A stretch of DNA of 64,000 nucleotides. Source: Bipolaris cookei. Lineage: Eukaryota > Ascomycota > Dothideomycetes > Pleosporales > Pleosporaceae. Shown here piece after piece: positions 21,996-33,250 of the stretch (its first letter is position 1; the number at the start of each line of letters is the position of its first letter). The position numbers and the translations under genes were made by a program. The notes beneath the pieces were generated by a model, which saw only the letters and a list, made by a program, of their open reading frames with translations, was not told the origin of the DNA and searched no databases. The DNA is taken from the NCBI GenBank assembly GCA_002286855.1, contig NRSV01000011.1, positions 310,001 through 374,000 on the forward strand, read 5' to 3'.

Positions 21996-23975
21996 TTATT
22001 CCTGCAACTGATGGGTAGGACATGCTCCTCGACCCTTCTTGTTCCACCATTCTTTGATGCATGACTACCCCTTGTTAGCAAAAATTCTCCATCCTATGTC
22101 CAATATCCAATAAAAGAACATACCTCATGAAACTTGCACCAACAAACCAGCCTCGCCATACGATCTCCCACCTCAAAGTCTTCCAGACAAATCGTGCATT
22201 CTGCTTGCGCCCCCTCATCGTCCACACAATCCTTCTCAGTTGCAATATAGGGAAACATACCACGCGCAGCATGGCTCATTCTGTTGCTGGATCCTTCACC
22301 ATTGCCTGCACTGCTCATACCGCGGGTACGCTGAGTAGGTAGACTTGCGGATGTCTGTTGTGCAGGTGTTGCTTTGGGACCAGGAGAAGCTGAATGTAAG
22401 GCGATACAATCTTCAATGTGTCGAGTACGGTCCGTCTCATCGCCATCAGGTCCCTTGGGCGGGAGCTCCTCCCCGCAAATAGGACATTCATCTTCCTCGG
22501 CGATCTGACGTCGAGGCTGGGGTAGCTGTGCATGATAAGGATGTAGCGGCTGGGGGATTGCAGTGAAAATGGCTTGTCCAAACGGTGAGCCTGCAAATGA
22601 TGCGGCTCCAAAGGTTGACCGATGACGAGGGCGGTTACTTGACAAAGTCTGCGAAATGAGTGGCGCGCGATGGTGCGGATGTTGCTGTTGAGTAGCAGAG
22701 GGTGGGAGGGGAGGTAATCTTCGCTCTCCGATGTTTGAGCTGCCGTGGTAACTCACTCGCCTATTTTGGCTGTTGTCGCTCGGAGCCTCGCGGTTAACAT
22801 ACATATGCCCTGGATTCACAAACCGTGACGCATCATGCGCACTTGATGCAGATCGATGAGCACGTGGGTGCGGTGGTGGGGCGTAGGGCGATCTGGAAGA
22901 CGGGGTGAATTGCAACGGATGCCTCGGGTCACGGCCAGAGGGTTGATACTGCGGCGGTGGGCTAAAATTGGGATCAGGTACACATGGATTGCAAACGCGG
23001 ACTTCCTCGCCTCCACCTAGCGCTGGGTTGCGGAACGGGCCGAAAGCCGACATAGCATTCTCATCATCCCCGGTTAGATCAATGAAGTTTGCCGCCATTT
23101 CGGAAGGGGGATGGACGATGAACTGTCGGGGTATAGTGATACGATGCGGCGAACACGTGGCGCACACGACCCTTCCACATTTCCTGTTGGTACTCGTCAG
23201 CATATGCTTTCTCAGAGTTAGGTTTCCTCCTGCGATTTGCAAGCTTCTTGCCCATTCTGGCGTGGATGCCCAACTGGTCAAGACATGGACAGCGCTCCCA
23301 ACGAGAAAGGGAGTTGTGAACTTACCTGCAATGGTGCCTCCGGAGAAGAAACGTAAAAGGTCTCTTACACACTGGACACTGCGTGACTTCGCTATCCGGC
23401 TGCCATGGTGGCAGGACAATATCGCTCTGCCTTCTGACCGGCGTAGTGTTGGTTTGTGGTGGGATGGGTGGTGTGGGTGGAAGCGCTCGCAAAGAGGCAG
23501 GCGGGGAGTCTAAGACGATGGGTTCCATACTAGAGTTACCCGTGCTTTCAGAGTGCATCCGTATACTCGATGGCCGCCTCATAGGCGAGTCAGCTGTCGT
23601 CAGGCGTCGCTTGCGGTCAGAGCTACGAGAGGACGGCGAGTCTGTACGCGGTGGGGGGCGGCTGGGGAGCGCGTATCGCATAGAAGAGGGGTTTGCGCGA
23701 GCTTCGTGGGCTGCGGTGGGGTCGAGCTCGCTGGAAGGTGGTTGCTGGTTAACATCGGTTTCGGTACCGTCTCTCAAGAAGTCCATCCACGTTTCGGGGT
23801 CTTGCGCCAGGAAGTGCGACGCAACAACTCCCTCTGAATGGTTTCGAGAGCCATTTCCTATGAGAATCTCACGTTGTCCTTGTATATTGCTACTCGCGCC
23901 TTCACCATGACTCTCGTAGGCATGTGAGCTGCGAGCATAAGGTCCGCTCGGGCGCGGGGCAGCGTTTGGAGACAT
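21996..23975 (-). CDS. FYVE and RING finger E3 ubiquitin ligase (Pib1-like)
   Basis: Exons 23975-23326, 23183-22124 and 22064-21996 give 592 residues; introns of 142 and 59 bp keep frame. A disordered N-terminus is followed by a FYVE zinc finger starting at Cys200 (CPVC), with the RRHHCR phosphoinositide motif split by intron 1 and completed as RKCGRVVC. Its last Cys pair is at 281-284 (CNPC) after an insertion that contains FIDLTGDDE. A C2HC finger of UBZ type lies at 450-476 (CPICGEELPP...RHIEDC). A RING domain fills 546-588 (CTICLEDF, CWCKFHESC, ACPTH), finished by the short third exon. FYVE targets PI3P on endosomes and vacuoles, and RING recruits E2. Yeast Pib1 has the same FYVE plus RING order, so a role in endosomal or vacuolar ubiquitylation is inferred. 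Confidence 0.88.
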
Positions 23976-24956
23976 TTAAGTGTATTTGGCCTGCGTGGGG
24001 AATCCAACAGCTGGTTGTAAAGATGCAAAGAGCGTGAGTCTGGCGCCACAGCAACTCAAAGAGTCACTGCTCATGTGATTACAAAGTGGAGGGTTGGTGT
24101 CTACGTAGAGAAGGTCGGGCGGTATACGGCAATGTGCCGCCACTTTGTTCGTCTCCTTTACCTGGCTAGAACCGTGCTAAGGTAGCCGGTAGCAAGGCTG
24201 CTCTTTCCCGTCAGCATCCCACCACACCTCCAAGCATCGACATCTTCACTCACCTATCAATAGCAGAGGGTTGCGGTGAGGGAACAGGCGCGGAGGTGGG
24301 TCCTTGCGCGTCGGCTCGGCCAGGGGAACTTCGACCACTTGTCCTACACGGCGCATGTAACGGCTGCTGCAGCAGTCCAGGTCAAGACGAAGCAGGGAGG
24401 ATAGCGAGGCTGGGTCGGACTACGCGATATTCATAGCCACGAAAAGCAAAGAGCGTTTCGGCCGGGCGCACCACGCTGAGGGTGCTGCGTGAATGCCTCA
24501 GGCGCCACTCCTATCGTTATCTTAGCGGTTTCACGCGACCACTGACGCCACTTCTTAGCCCCCTCCGGAACAACTATTGCCCGGGAAGCCCAGGCAGATC
24601 CCTAACGCCACGAGGTCGTTGCTGCTGCAAGTCATCTGCAAAGTACTTGCATAGGTAAGATCGGCTTGAAAGATTAATTATTTTGAATTATTATTGTGCA
24701 TGCTGGCGCAACTAGCGGGTTTCCATATCCTGCGTATATGAACAAATAAAATGTCTAGATAGCTTTGTACTTGCATGTGCCACTGAAAAGCACACTGCTT
24801 TCGCCCAACCAAGGGAAACGCCCCCGAACCCCGTTTTTTTGGAGCAATTATACAGCAAAGAGATTCGTAAATGCACGGTCTGCGTTGGCATGTATTACAA
24901 GTAGGTCAGAATTGATGCAACAACTGCAAGTAAGGAATGTTCTAGAGAAGTGGCTG
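23976..24956. other. Intergenic, promoter side of FYVE/RING gene
   Basis: About 980 bases lie between two minus-strand genes. They contain the FYVE/RING promoter and the 3' flank of the channel gene. No further gene or repeat is recognised. Confidence 0.5.
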
Positions 24957-27900
24957 TCACATGTTGTGACTGCGCCTGCTGTGTTGCGTACTACCGCTGC
25001 GACTGCGGTCCACAATTTCTGCCGAAGCTTCAAGATGGCTCCCAGCATCATAGCCGTCGGTCTGAACACTGTCTTTCATCATGTGATGTTGGACGTAGCC
25101 GGTGCTCAGAGGCCGCTCAGCCGTGCCAATCCCTCCTAGCGCATTTAACTCGCTGACCCCGTCGTGACGAAATATGCTCGATGCAGCAGAGGGCCCAGGA
25201 GTCCGTTCAGGTGATGGATCGTTGGACCCGAAAGGAAGACGAATAGGTAATCCCCCAGATTCACTTGGCATTAAGTGATGGGTCTGCTGGGAATGCTGAT
25301 ATCTGGAACCGCCTAAGTTTGAAACGTCAATTGCCGTTGGCAATTGGTCTTGGAGCAGCTCAGAGTCGGTTGACGCCACCCGCCGCGAATTCTTGCGCGG
25401 TATTGTAGGCGTACGGCTTGGAGGCCCTGGTATTTGTGTAATACGGGAAGATCGTGACCCAATTCTACTGGGAAGCTCGATTCCGCCAAAACTCTCAATG
25501 GGACCCAAGGCCGGCGCCGTGGGTGAGACACGATGCATCGGGTCGGATCGATCGTCATCGCTGCTATCCGATTCGCTGTCTGAAGAGCCGGGTCTGTTGC
25601 CGCTCAAGACTGCGGCTGATGCTACACCAGAACCTCCAGGTGCATTCTTCGGCTGAGAGGGCGATTCTGGACTGTCTCGATAGGGCTCTTGTGCGATTTC
25701 GGGGGAGGTTGTGTCTTCTTCAACAGTCATCATCTGGGGCGGAATCCGCGTGCTCCTGACGACTTCGAAACCCTTGCTCTTCTCCTTCTTACGCCCACCA
25801 AGAAGATTTAGGCTCTTGAGCCAACCTGTAGCCGATGAAACAGGGCCCATAGGATCCGCCGGTCCAGTCTTTAATTTGCGCGTTGGCTGTGAGGACAAAG
25901 CAGGACCGCGAAGGCCATAGTAAAAGTCTGACTCTCGTACGGAATAGTCCGTGGTAATATTCCTTCTGTCAAGATTAGAATCAGAGTCGTCCCGGTTCAG
26001 TCGGAGATATGCCGGAGCTGGAGTGCCGGAATTACGTGAAGGGCCCTCGAAAGGCATGGTAGTGTCCATATCAAATTGGTCCGAGTATGGAGCATCAGCA
26101 ATGTCGGCGCTTCGGGCAGGAGCTTTTCCAGGTACGCTCGCCGTTATCGAGTCCATAGTATGTTTTCTGGGTCGCGGAGGGCGGTAGTATGGATCGGCAG
26201 CATCCATTGCGCCCATGGTAGGTCGCCTGGAGCTTTGGCCCGACCCACCACCCAGAAAGTTGAAAGGTACGGCGTTCTGTCCGGGGAACGGACTGGCGTT
26301 TCCAAAGTCGCCCTGGCTGAATCCGTCAAAGCCTGCGCTCGCGCGTTGGCTATCTCGGTCGTATGGCCCGTTCAGAAGAACAGCCGAACTAGCAGACATA
26401 CTCCGGGATCGACTGCTCATGAGCTGGATGTTCTTGTTCTCGTCATGGGCGAGCATGACTGCATTCGAGTTGAGACTGCTGCGAGCATGTCGATGAAGAT
26501 TGCGCTTGGATAGTTGTCGCTTTCCAAAGACTGCAGTAAGACCACCTCTCTGGTCCCCGCCTACGCCGGCAAGTCTTGCCGATACTTCAATGATGGTCTG
26601 AAGAGCATTCAGGAAGAAGCCGAATATCAAAACAATGGCATGGAGGAGCAAGATGATGTATCCAATCCAGCCTTTGGGTGCCTCGTCGACATCGAGAGGG
26701 GGCACGAATGCTACCGAAAGCAAGACGCAAACAAGTCGAATTATTGAAAAGAAGGTATGATAAGCGTTCATCGACGTGTTCGATTGGAACGGCCGGAAGG
26801 CGTGCAGGGTCAAGATTAGTATAACTTCACATATCGCAAGTACGATGATTTGGGCGATGCCCGAGGGTTGGATAGCACCAATGGCAATGCCACGTACAAT
26901 CGTCAGCAACACGGGAATAAAGGCGAATGGTGCCGCGTCGTCGGAGTAGGTGTTGTAAAGAGGCCCGTATGTCAAGACAGTGGGTAGATCATCAAATAGG
27001 TGGGCTCGGGGGCGCGTGGTAAAGATGAACCAGAAGATCCATGTGACCACACCAGCGACAAGGAGGAGCATGATGACAGCGGTAACCACGACAGATGTCT
27101 GCGAGCGCGGTGCTACGACAAGTTGGAATAGCGACAACGCTATGATGGGAAGCAAAAAGTAGTTGAAAATGACGCGCACGATGTTGCCGGCAGTAAACGC
27201 CCAGTTCTTTCCAGTCAGATCACCGTCCTGCGTGTTGGTAAGCCAGCGTACAAGCCAGCGGACGAAGAATCCTAGCTGAGTAAGTGAGACTACACAGACA
27301 ATCAGGACAAGAAGGAAGATGGCCATGCACGCCCATATGTCTTCGTCTTTTGTCATTCCCACATACTGGCCGAGACGGGTGAGACCGTAGGTGCCGTTGA
27401 CGAAATATATGCCATCGATAAGACTCTGAGCGCCGTTGCCCTCGCTGACGAAGCTTTGGTTGAAGAGAAGAAGCGACCAGCTGACCTGACTGATGGCTGG
27501 CTGGAAGAAGCCTGGGTAGTTGAGGCTAAGACTGCCTGCAAGGACGATGAACTGGATGTACTGCAGACAATCCCCAAAACCTGGTGTGACTAAGCGCAAG
27601 AGATCTTCATCTCGACCGTAGTTGCTCGTGGAGCGGAAGACGTTTGAGGTTCCCCAGGGGCTGCATGTGGCAGCAAAGACGGTGGCAATACCAACAAGGG
27701 CGAGTATGGCGGCGGGGAAGTAGCAAAGGGAGTCTGCAAGCCTCTTGCCAAGGTCCGGGGTGATGTTGGCAGATATGCAGCCGAGTGGTGTGGCGTCATC
27801 ATTTCCAGAGACAATGCGCATTGTCGAGGCCCATGTTGAGAATGCATACGAACTGCTGAAATCGCGTGCAACGGTGATGGCTGGTAAAGTCCAATACTGG

Positions 27901-28481
27901 CTGGCGTTTGCACTAAAAGCAGGCGCAATGGGACAGCTGGTGTTGAGAACGGATTGGCAGAAACGAGCAGGGGGTGCGCTGTAAGCAGAATAAGAGACGA
28001 CCTTGTTGTTCCAGAAGAGGGTGGTGTAATGTTTTTGATTCTCGTTTAGGTCGACGAGTTTGCCAAACGTCTTGTTCGGGTCCTTCCAGTTATCGTCGTC
28101 CAGCGGTGGGTATTCGCCAACCTGTGTTTGACCAGAGACATTTCCGTAGACGGTGAAGTTCAATCGGTATTCGGGGCTGAAGTCTGCCCAGACGTACTTG
28201 GGGGTGAAGCGGAGATATGGCGTCTGCTTGCCGTCGGCGAGGTAGATACGTGTCAGACAGTCTTGGAAATTTACAAATACGGCGCTGGCGAGCGGCAGGA
28301 AGGAGGCGAGGACTAGGACGAGGACAAGGGGCGATAAGGTGGTGATGGCAGGCAGGAGGGACCGTCTGCATCTCCGTCTGGACCGGGGTGGCGTATGTGT
28401 AGGCTGTATAGCAGGCACGTCGAGGTGGGTGGTGTCTTGTCGCCGTGGTGCGCCATTGCGCAGTGTGCTAACGTGCATCAT
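24957..28481 (-). CDS. FLC/Pkd2-type TRP-like membrane protein with ML-like domain
   Basis: This single-exon gene encodes about 1174 residues. A signal peptide-like helix near residues 45-65 precedes an extracellular ML-like domain (DCLTRIYLADGKQTPYLRF..., with several Asn-glycosylation sites and cysteines). About nine membrane helices follow, including LADSLCYFPAAILALVGIAT, WACMAIFLLVLIVCVVSL and GYIILLLHAIVLIFGFFL. The last 500 or so residues are a Ser/Pro/Arg-rich disordered cytoplasmic tail. Yeast Flc1-3 and fission yeast Pkd2 belong here, with roles in ER/cell-wall integrity, FAD or haem transport, and Ca2+ signalling. The frame is open to 28715, but the paired ATGs at 28481 and 28478 are preferred because the upstream part is proline-rich and GC-skewed like a leader. 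The tail is long for the family. Confidence 0.85.
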   Translation of the reverse strand: MMHVSTLRNGAPRRQDTTHLDVPAIQPTHTPPRSRRRCRRSLLPAITTLSPLVLVLVLASFLPLASAVFVNFQDCLTRIYLADGKQTPYLRFTPKYVWADFSPEYRLNFTVYGNVSGQTQVGEYPPLDDDNWKDPNKTFGKLVDLNENQKHYTTLFWNNKVVSYSAYSAPPARFCQSVLNTSCPIAPAFSANASQYWTLPAITVARDFSSSYAFSTWASTMRIVSGNDDATPLGCISANITPDLGKRLADSLCYFPAAILALVGIATVFAATCSPWGTSNVFRSTSNYGRDEDLLRLVTPGFGDCLQYIQFIVLAGSLSLNYPGFFQPAISQVSWSLLLFNQSFVSEGNGAQSLIDGIYFVNGTYGLTRLGQYVGMTKDEDIWACMAIFLLVLIVCVVSLTQLGFFVRWLVRWLTNTQDGDLTGKNWAFTAGNIVRVIFNYFLLPIIALSLFQLVVAPRSQTSVVVTAVIMLLLVAGVVTWIFWFIFTTRPRAHLFDDLPTVLTYGPLYNTYSDDAAPFAFIPVLLTIVRGIAIGAIQPSGIAQIIVLAICEVILILTLHAFRPFQSNTSMNAYHTFFSIIRLVCVLLSVAFVPPLDVDEAPKGWIGYIILLLHAIVLIFGFFLNALQTIIEVSARLAGVGGDQRGGLTAVFGKRQLSKRNLHRHARSSLNSNAVMLAHDENKNIQLMSSRSRSMSASSAVLLNGPYDRDSQRASAGFDGFSQGDFGNASPFPGQNAVPFNFLGGGSGQSSRRPTMGAMDAADPYYRPPRPRKHTMDSITASVPGKAPARSADIADAPYSDQFDMDTTMPFEGPSRNSGTPAPAYLRLNRDDSDSNLDRRNITTDYSVRESDFYYGLRGPALSSQPTRKLKTGPADPMGPVSSATGWLKSLNLLGGRKKEKSKGFEVVRSTRIPPQMMTVEEDTTSPEIAQEPYRDSPESPSQPKNAPGGSGVASAAVLSGNRPGSSDSESDSSDDDRSDPMHRVSPTAPALGPIESFGGIELPSRIGSRSSRITQIPGPPSRTPTIPRKNSRRVASTDSELLQDQLPTAIDVSNLGGSRYQHSQQTHHLMPSESGGLPIRLPFGSNDPSPERTPGPSAASSIFRHDGVSELNALGGIGTAERPLSTGYVQHHMMKDSVQTDGYDAGSHLEASAEIVDRSRSGSTQHSRRSHNM

Positions 28482-30627
28482 GATGTCCCCCTCTTCATGT
28501 TCGCCTAGCCGTCTGATTCCCCTGGGCCGACGCGGACAAGGGAGCGGGCAGGAAGGAGGGCGGTTGGTGAGGTGATGCGATTGTATGCGCCGGGCGTGAA
28601 GGGCGCGGTCAAGGGTGCAGGCGTGGAGAGGCGCGGGTCGAGGGCGAGGAGAGAGTCGGAGAGGCAGGGCTGGTGGGTGAGGAATTGGTGGCGGTGGTGG
28701 TGGTGGTGAAAGCAAGCAGGGGAGCGGGCGAGGATGGGCCTGGTGCGAGTGAAACAGGCGTCAGAGAAGGCTATGGCGATGAGCTGGCAGGGGGCGACGG
28801 GCGCGGGGCGATCAGCAGCGGCAGCTGAGGCTAGCGCAAGGGCAGGGGCAAGGGAAAAAAGACAGCAACGGCGGGATAGCGAGTGTACGAAGAGAAAGGC
28901 GAGTGAGGGTCGAGTGCTGGGCGGAGCAGCCCAAGCGGTTGGGAGGGAGACGACTCCTGAGGCCAGTGTGTGACAGTGGGGTGCAGCAAACACAGCGGAC
29001 CACGGTTGCAGGGCGCTAGCTTCGTATAAGACGGTGGTGCAGCAGCAGAAGCACTGCTTTGGGTTTGACTCGAGGCGCTCGAGGCGCTCGAGGCCGCAAT
29101 GGAAATGGTCATGTCATGGTGGTGGTGCTTAAGCCTCCGCCGAGCAGGGCGGAATCCTCGTCTTAGCAGCCGTCTGCTATCACCATGCCCAGGCCACTTG
29201 CAACGTCATAAGTAGTCTTTGCTGCAATCCCGCCAGATACGGCCCTGTGTGCATCCATGTGTCCATGTACATATGCAAGCACTTGGACTGTACAGTACGC
29301 GCATGGAGGGAGAGGACCGAGGGCATCGAGATTCATGACAGGCATGCCATGTGTGATTGGACCCTCGTGAGGACGCATGTTTATTTAGCAACTTCGGAAA
29401 TACGGAACTGTTACGCCCGTCGCTCCTTGCACTCACACTCGTCAGCTTCCTCGTGTCTCCATCTTGGCCACCGACCGTTGATTACCCACCCGGCTCGTGC
29501 AGATACGTACTCATCTTGCTCCTCGTCAAACCGTTGTTGAGACGGCTTACTCATGAACGCCATCATGCCCACCTCATGCCCACCTCATGCCGTCCATCCT
29601 CGTCGGAACCGTGGTGCAGCCGTTCAACTAAATTTAGCGCGTCTTGGGCGATCGCTCGTTTCAAGGCCGGCCACTGCCAACTGCCAGCTCGCCAGGCACA
29701 CACACCAGCCCTCCACCAACACACTTGCATGCTGTGCTCGACGGCATACTTTTGCCCAAACCCGACCACGTTGGTGTATCCGCCGCTCGGCACTCTCAGT
29801 CTGTGTTTCAGTCCCAATGCCTGTGCTTGTGCTCTCACAAACACGCCGGCGCATGGCTACTCTGCGAACAGCACGTGACTGTGTTTTGACATGCCTAGTG
29901 TCTCGTCCAGTGACACCCACAACTCTGGTTCAACTAAGTCTACCCGTGGTTTGACCAGTACCTTGAGCGTGGAAATAGACGACTTGTCCTGATTTTGGCA
30001 TCGTGCTAATGCAAGCGCAGGGTTGCTTGCGGCAGAACCGATGTGGAGCGGCGATCCTAGCACGTGGAATGGCTTACTTTTCGCGTGTTTTGCATCTCAA
30101 CCATCCCGATTCCCTACTTGTTCTTCTCCATGTACATGTCTATCTGCATGCAGACGAGGTCGCACATCATCTTGGCGAACATGTTTGGTGCATCTTATGC
30201 CATCGCCCTCATAGGCGCGACAAACATCTATCGCGCTTCCCTGTAGCTTGGCACTCCCTCGTGTTCCTGCAGCCAGGCCTTGCGTCCCCCTCAAGCTCCA
30301 TCCGGCAGGTCGTGATAGCCCGCCATGCAGCTCGTCATCGACTCCGCCCCTATCACCCATACCATGATTAATGAGGAAAAAGCCCACCGCCTGTCCGCTC
30401 TCCGGCCAAATTCAAGTCAAGCGAAGGCGTGGAAAGCTTCCTTGGCATACTGCAAATGAGGAAGGTGCCAGTCTTGTAGTCCCACTTACTACTAACGGCC
30501 TTGCCAATGGCCCCGTCTTGCATTCGATATGCCGCCGTATATATTGCTTCACCGTGCCCAAACATGCATCTGCGCCCTGACTTCTGTACCTGTAAAGTCG
30601 TGAACCTGTCAGGCCGCGAAATCAATC
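28482..30627. other. Divergent intergenic region, no gene seen
   Basis: About 2.1 kb separate the channel gene (-) from the dipeptidyl-peptidase gene (+). Bases 28490-28980 are purine-rich on +, that is pyrimidine-rich in the sense of the channel gene, as in many fungal promoters and leaders. A 9-bp unit CGAGGCGCT is repeated nearly three times at 29071-29095. Open frames of 90-170 codons here show no family features. Confidence 0.5.
29071..29095. repeat. Short tandem repeat, 9-bp unit
   Basis: CGAGGCGCT occurs twice in full and a third time in part. It lies in non-coding sequence upstream of the channel gene. Confidence 0.8.
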
Positions 30628-32985
30628 ATGGCCATGAAGACTGCTTTTCTGGCCGCCAGTCTCGTGCTGCAGTCCGCCCGGGCCATCGACGTTGAGTGTG
30701 TATAGCTTGACAAGCTCATGAGAGAGTACTGACATGGACAGGGGGTTACTTGCTGCACCCCGTCGAAGCAATGCCATTCTCAGTCCCAAAGGCGTGCGTT
30801 ACTCGACCTGTACCAAAAGCTTGTTATACTGAAGTAAACAATAGGATCGAGCACTCTTCTCAGAGACCAAGTTCAATTGGACCACTGAAAAGGCCAGTAC
30901 AGCTTGGTACTTCCTTGATACCGAGACCGGAGAAGTCAAGAAAGCTCCATTTGGAAGCGCTGCTTCAGAGGTCGTCTGGGTTGGCAATAGTGACGACAGC
31001 ATCCTCTATATCAACGCAACCAATGAACAGATTCCTGGAGGCGTGACACTTTACACCGCCGATCTCAGCAAAGACAGCTTTGAGCCGACCCTGGTTGCAT
31101 CTCTACACGCTCCGCTATCCGGCCTCAAGGCTGTAAAGACAGACTCCGGAATCAACTTCGTCGGCAATTGCCTTGCTTACGAGCACAATGGATCTGCATA
31201 CAACCCAGAGCTTGTTACCGCGCCCAAGACCTCTGGCCAACTGTATGATGCCAATTTTGTTCGCCACTGGAACTACTACATTACAGCCGAACGTGTTTCT
31301 GTCTTCAGCGGTGTCTTGAGCAATCTCAATGGCACGCACTCCTATGATGGAAAGCTCACCAATTTGCTTTCGGGCATGAACTACACAATCACCCGTCCGG
31401 AAAGCCCTGTTCAAGCCTCTTCGAGCGATGCTGGCGACTATGACCTATCTCCTGACGGCAAGCTGGTAGCATTCCGTACCAAATCTCCGGACCTCCCCAA
31501 GGCAAACTACACCGCTAGCTATATTTACGTCGTTCCTTTTGATGGTTCCGAGGTTGCAGTCCCCATCAACGGTCCAGGCACCACCGCTCCCGAAACCGCT
31601 CAAGGTGCATCTGGTGCTCCTGTGTGGTCACACGACAGCAGCAAGCTGGCATACACTCAACAAGATGGAATTGACTACGAATCCGACAAGTATAAGCTTT
31701 ACGTAGCAGAAATCGACGGCACCAACAGCAAAGTCCGTTCAGTCGCCGAGGAATGGGATTCCAGCCCTACAGGTCTCAAGTGGAGCCATGATGATCTCGA
31801 TCTATGGGTTACATCAGAGCTGCATGCCTCTGTCCGCCTGTGGCTAGTGCCCCAAGACGCGCCGGCTGATTACAAGCCAACCAACTTCACCGGCCCCGAT
31901 ACTTCTATTGCTGGATTTGACATTCTTCCCGATGAAAGTGCCTTCGTATCGGCATCAGCCAGTTGGACTAGCCGTATATTCTACAAGCAACACCCCGGTC
32001 AGGACAAAGAGGTTCTTTTCACCGCCAATGAGGTCGATCCCGAACTCAAGGGCCTGAAGCCTGACTCCGTGTCAAACTTTTGGATCACAAACGAAGATGG
32101 CGACGACATCCAGACATTTGTTTTCTATCCTACCGATTTCGATCCTTCCAAGAAGTACCCACTTGCTTTCATCATCCATGGCGGTCCACAGTCTACTCAG
32201 GGTGACACCTGGAGGTACGTACACTATGCGCAAATCACGTCTTCGGCGCCCATGCTAACAAATGAAAAGTACACGTTGGAACCTGAGAACGTGGGCCGAT
32301 CAAGGATTTATCGTAACCGCCACTCAATTCACCGGATCGCCGTCTTACAGCCAAGCCTTTACAGACAAGGTAAAGATCTGAAATTTTCCGCTCAAAACAA
32401 CGCTAATCCGCTGTCTAGATCCAAGCAAACTGGGGCGGCAGCCCCTACAGAGACCTCGTCCAAGTCTTTGAGCATCTCCGCGACAATGTCGACTACGTTG
32501 ACACGGACCACGCCATTGCTGCCGGCGCCTCCTTCGGCTGCTACATGATCAACTGGATCCAAGGCCACGCCCTTGGCCGCGAATTCAAAGCCCTCGTCTG
32601 CCACGATGGCAAAATCAACCAAGTCGCCTCCTACGGCACAGACGAACTCTGGTTCATTCAGCGCGACAACAACGGCACCGTCTGGGAAAATCGCGAGAAC
32701 TACGAGCTCTGGGAGCCTCTTGCTCACTTTGCTAATGCTAGCACCCCTGAATTTGTTATCCATAATGACCTTGATTACCGTGTCCTTCAGGGAGAAGGCC
32801 TTCAGACTTTTAATATTCTCCAGAGTCTTGGTGTGCCCTCGCGCTTTTTGCATTTCCCGGATGAGGGTCACTGGGTTATCAACAGGCATAATAGTTTGCT
32901 GTGGCACAAGTCGATCTTCAACTGGATTCGGTACTGGGTCGGGCTTGACGAGGAATTGTCTACTGATGGGGTTATTACGCAGTAA
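30628..32985 (+). CDS. Dipeptidyl-peptidase V (secreted S9 peptidase)
   Basis: Five exons (30628-30695, 30742-30809, 30852-32214, 32270-32369, 32419-32985) give 721 residues. The enzyme is a secreted serine peptidase of family S9 that removes dipeptides from N-termini. Residues 1-20 are a signal peptide, followed by GLLAAPRRSNAI, as in fungal DPP V. A beta-propeller region covers most of exon 3, with many Asn-glycosylation sites. The catalytic domain shows HGGPQ, WSTRWN, the nucleophile Ser571 in GASFGC, Asp652 in HNDLDYR and His684 in DEGHW. Family members normally have GASYGGY, so a Cys replaces the second Gly. The second intron is only 42 bp and has a weak donor (GTACCA); it was chosen because it restores STSLFSETKFNW. 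An ATG at 30634 is an alternative start. Confidence 0.88.
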
Positions 32986-33250
32986 TGATGTGGATGAGAT
33001 ACGCAGGCTATGATATAGTCAATGCTGACAATAGCTTTTTGTAACGTCTATTGCTAATATAATTACGCTGTTAAAGATGTAGAAGTTTTTGGAACTCGAT
33101 CGTGATGTTCGTGTCAGACTTTTGGAGTCCAAGGAATAAAACCAGACAACGTATATGACACAACTGTATATACATGTATGTATAAAAGTTTACTCGGTTT
33201 TTTACTAACACCAAATACACATCTGCAAACAACAAGTCCCCTACACGGCT

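Noticed and set aside
29357..30371. Cluster of overlapping 120-170-codon frames upstream of the peptidase gene
   Set aside because: Several frames on both strands are equally open, as expected of GC-balanced non-coding DNA; no domain or splice pattern.
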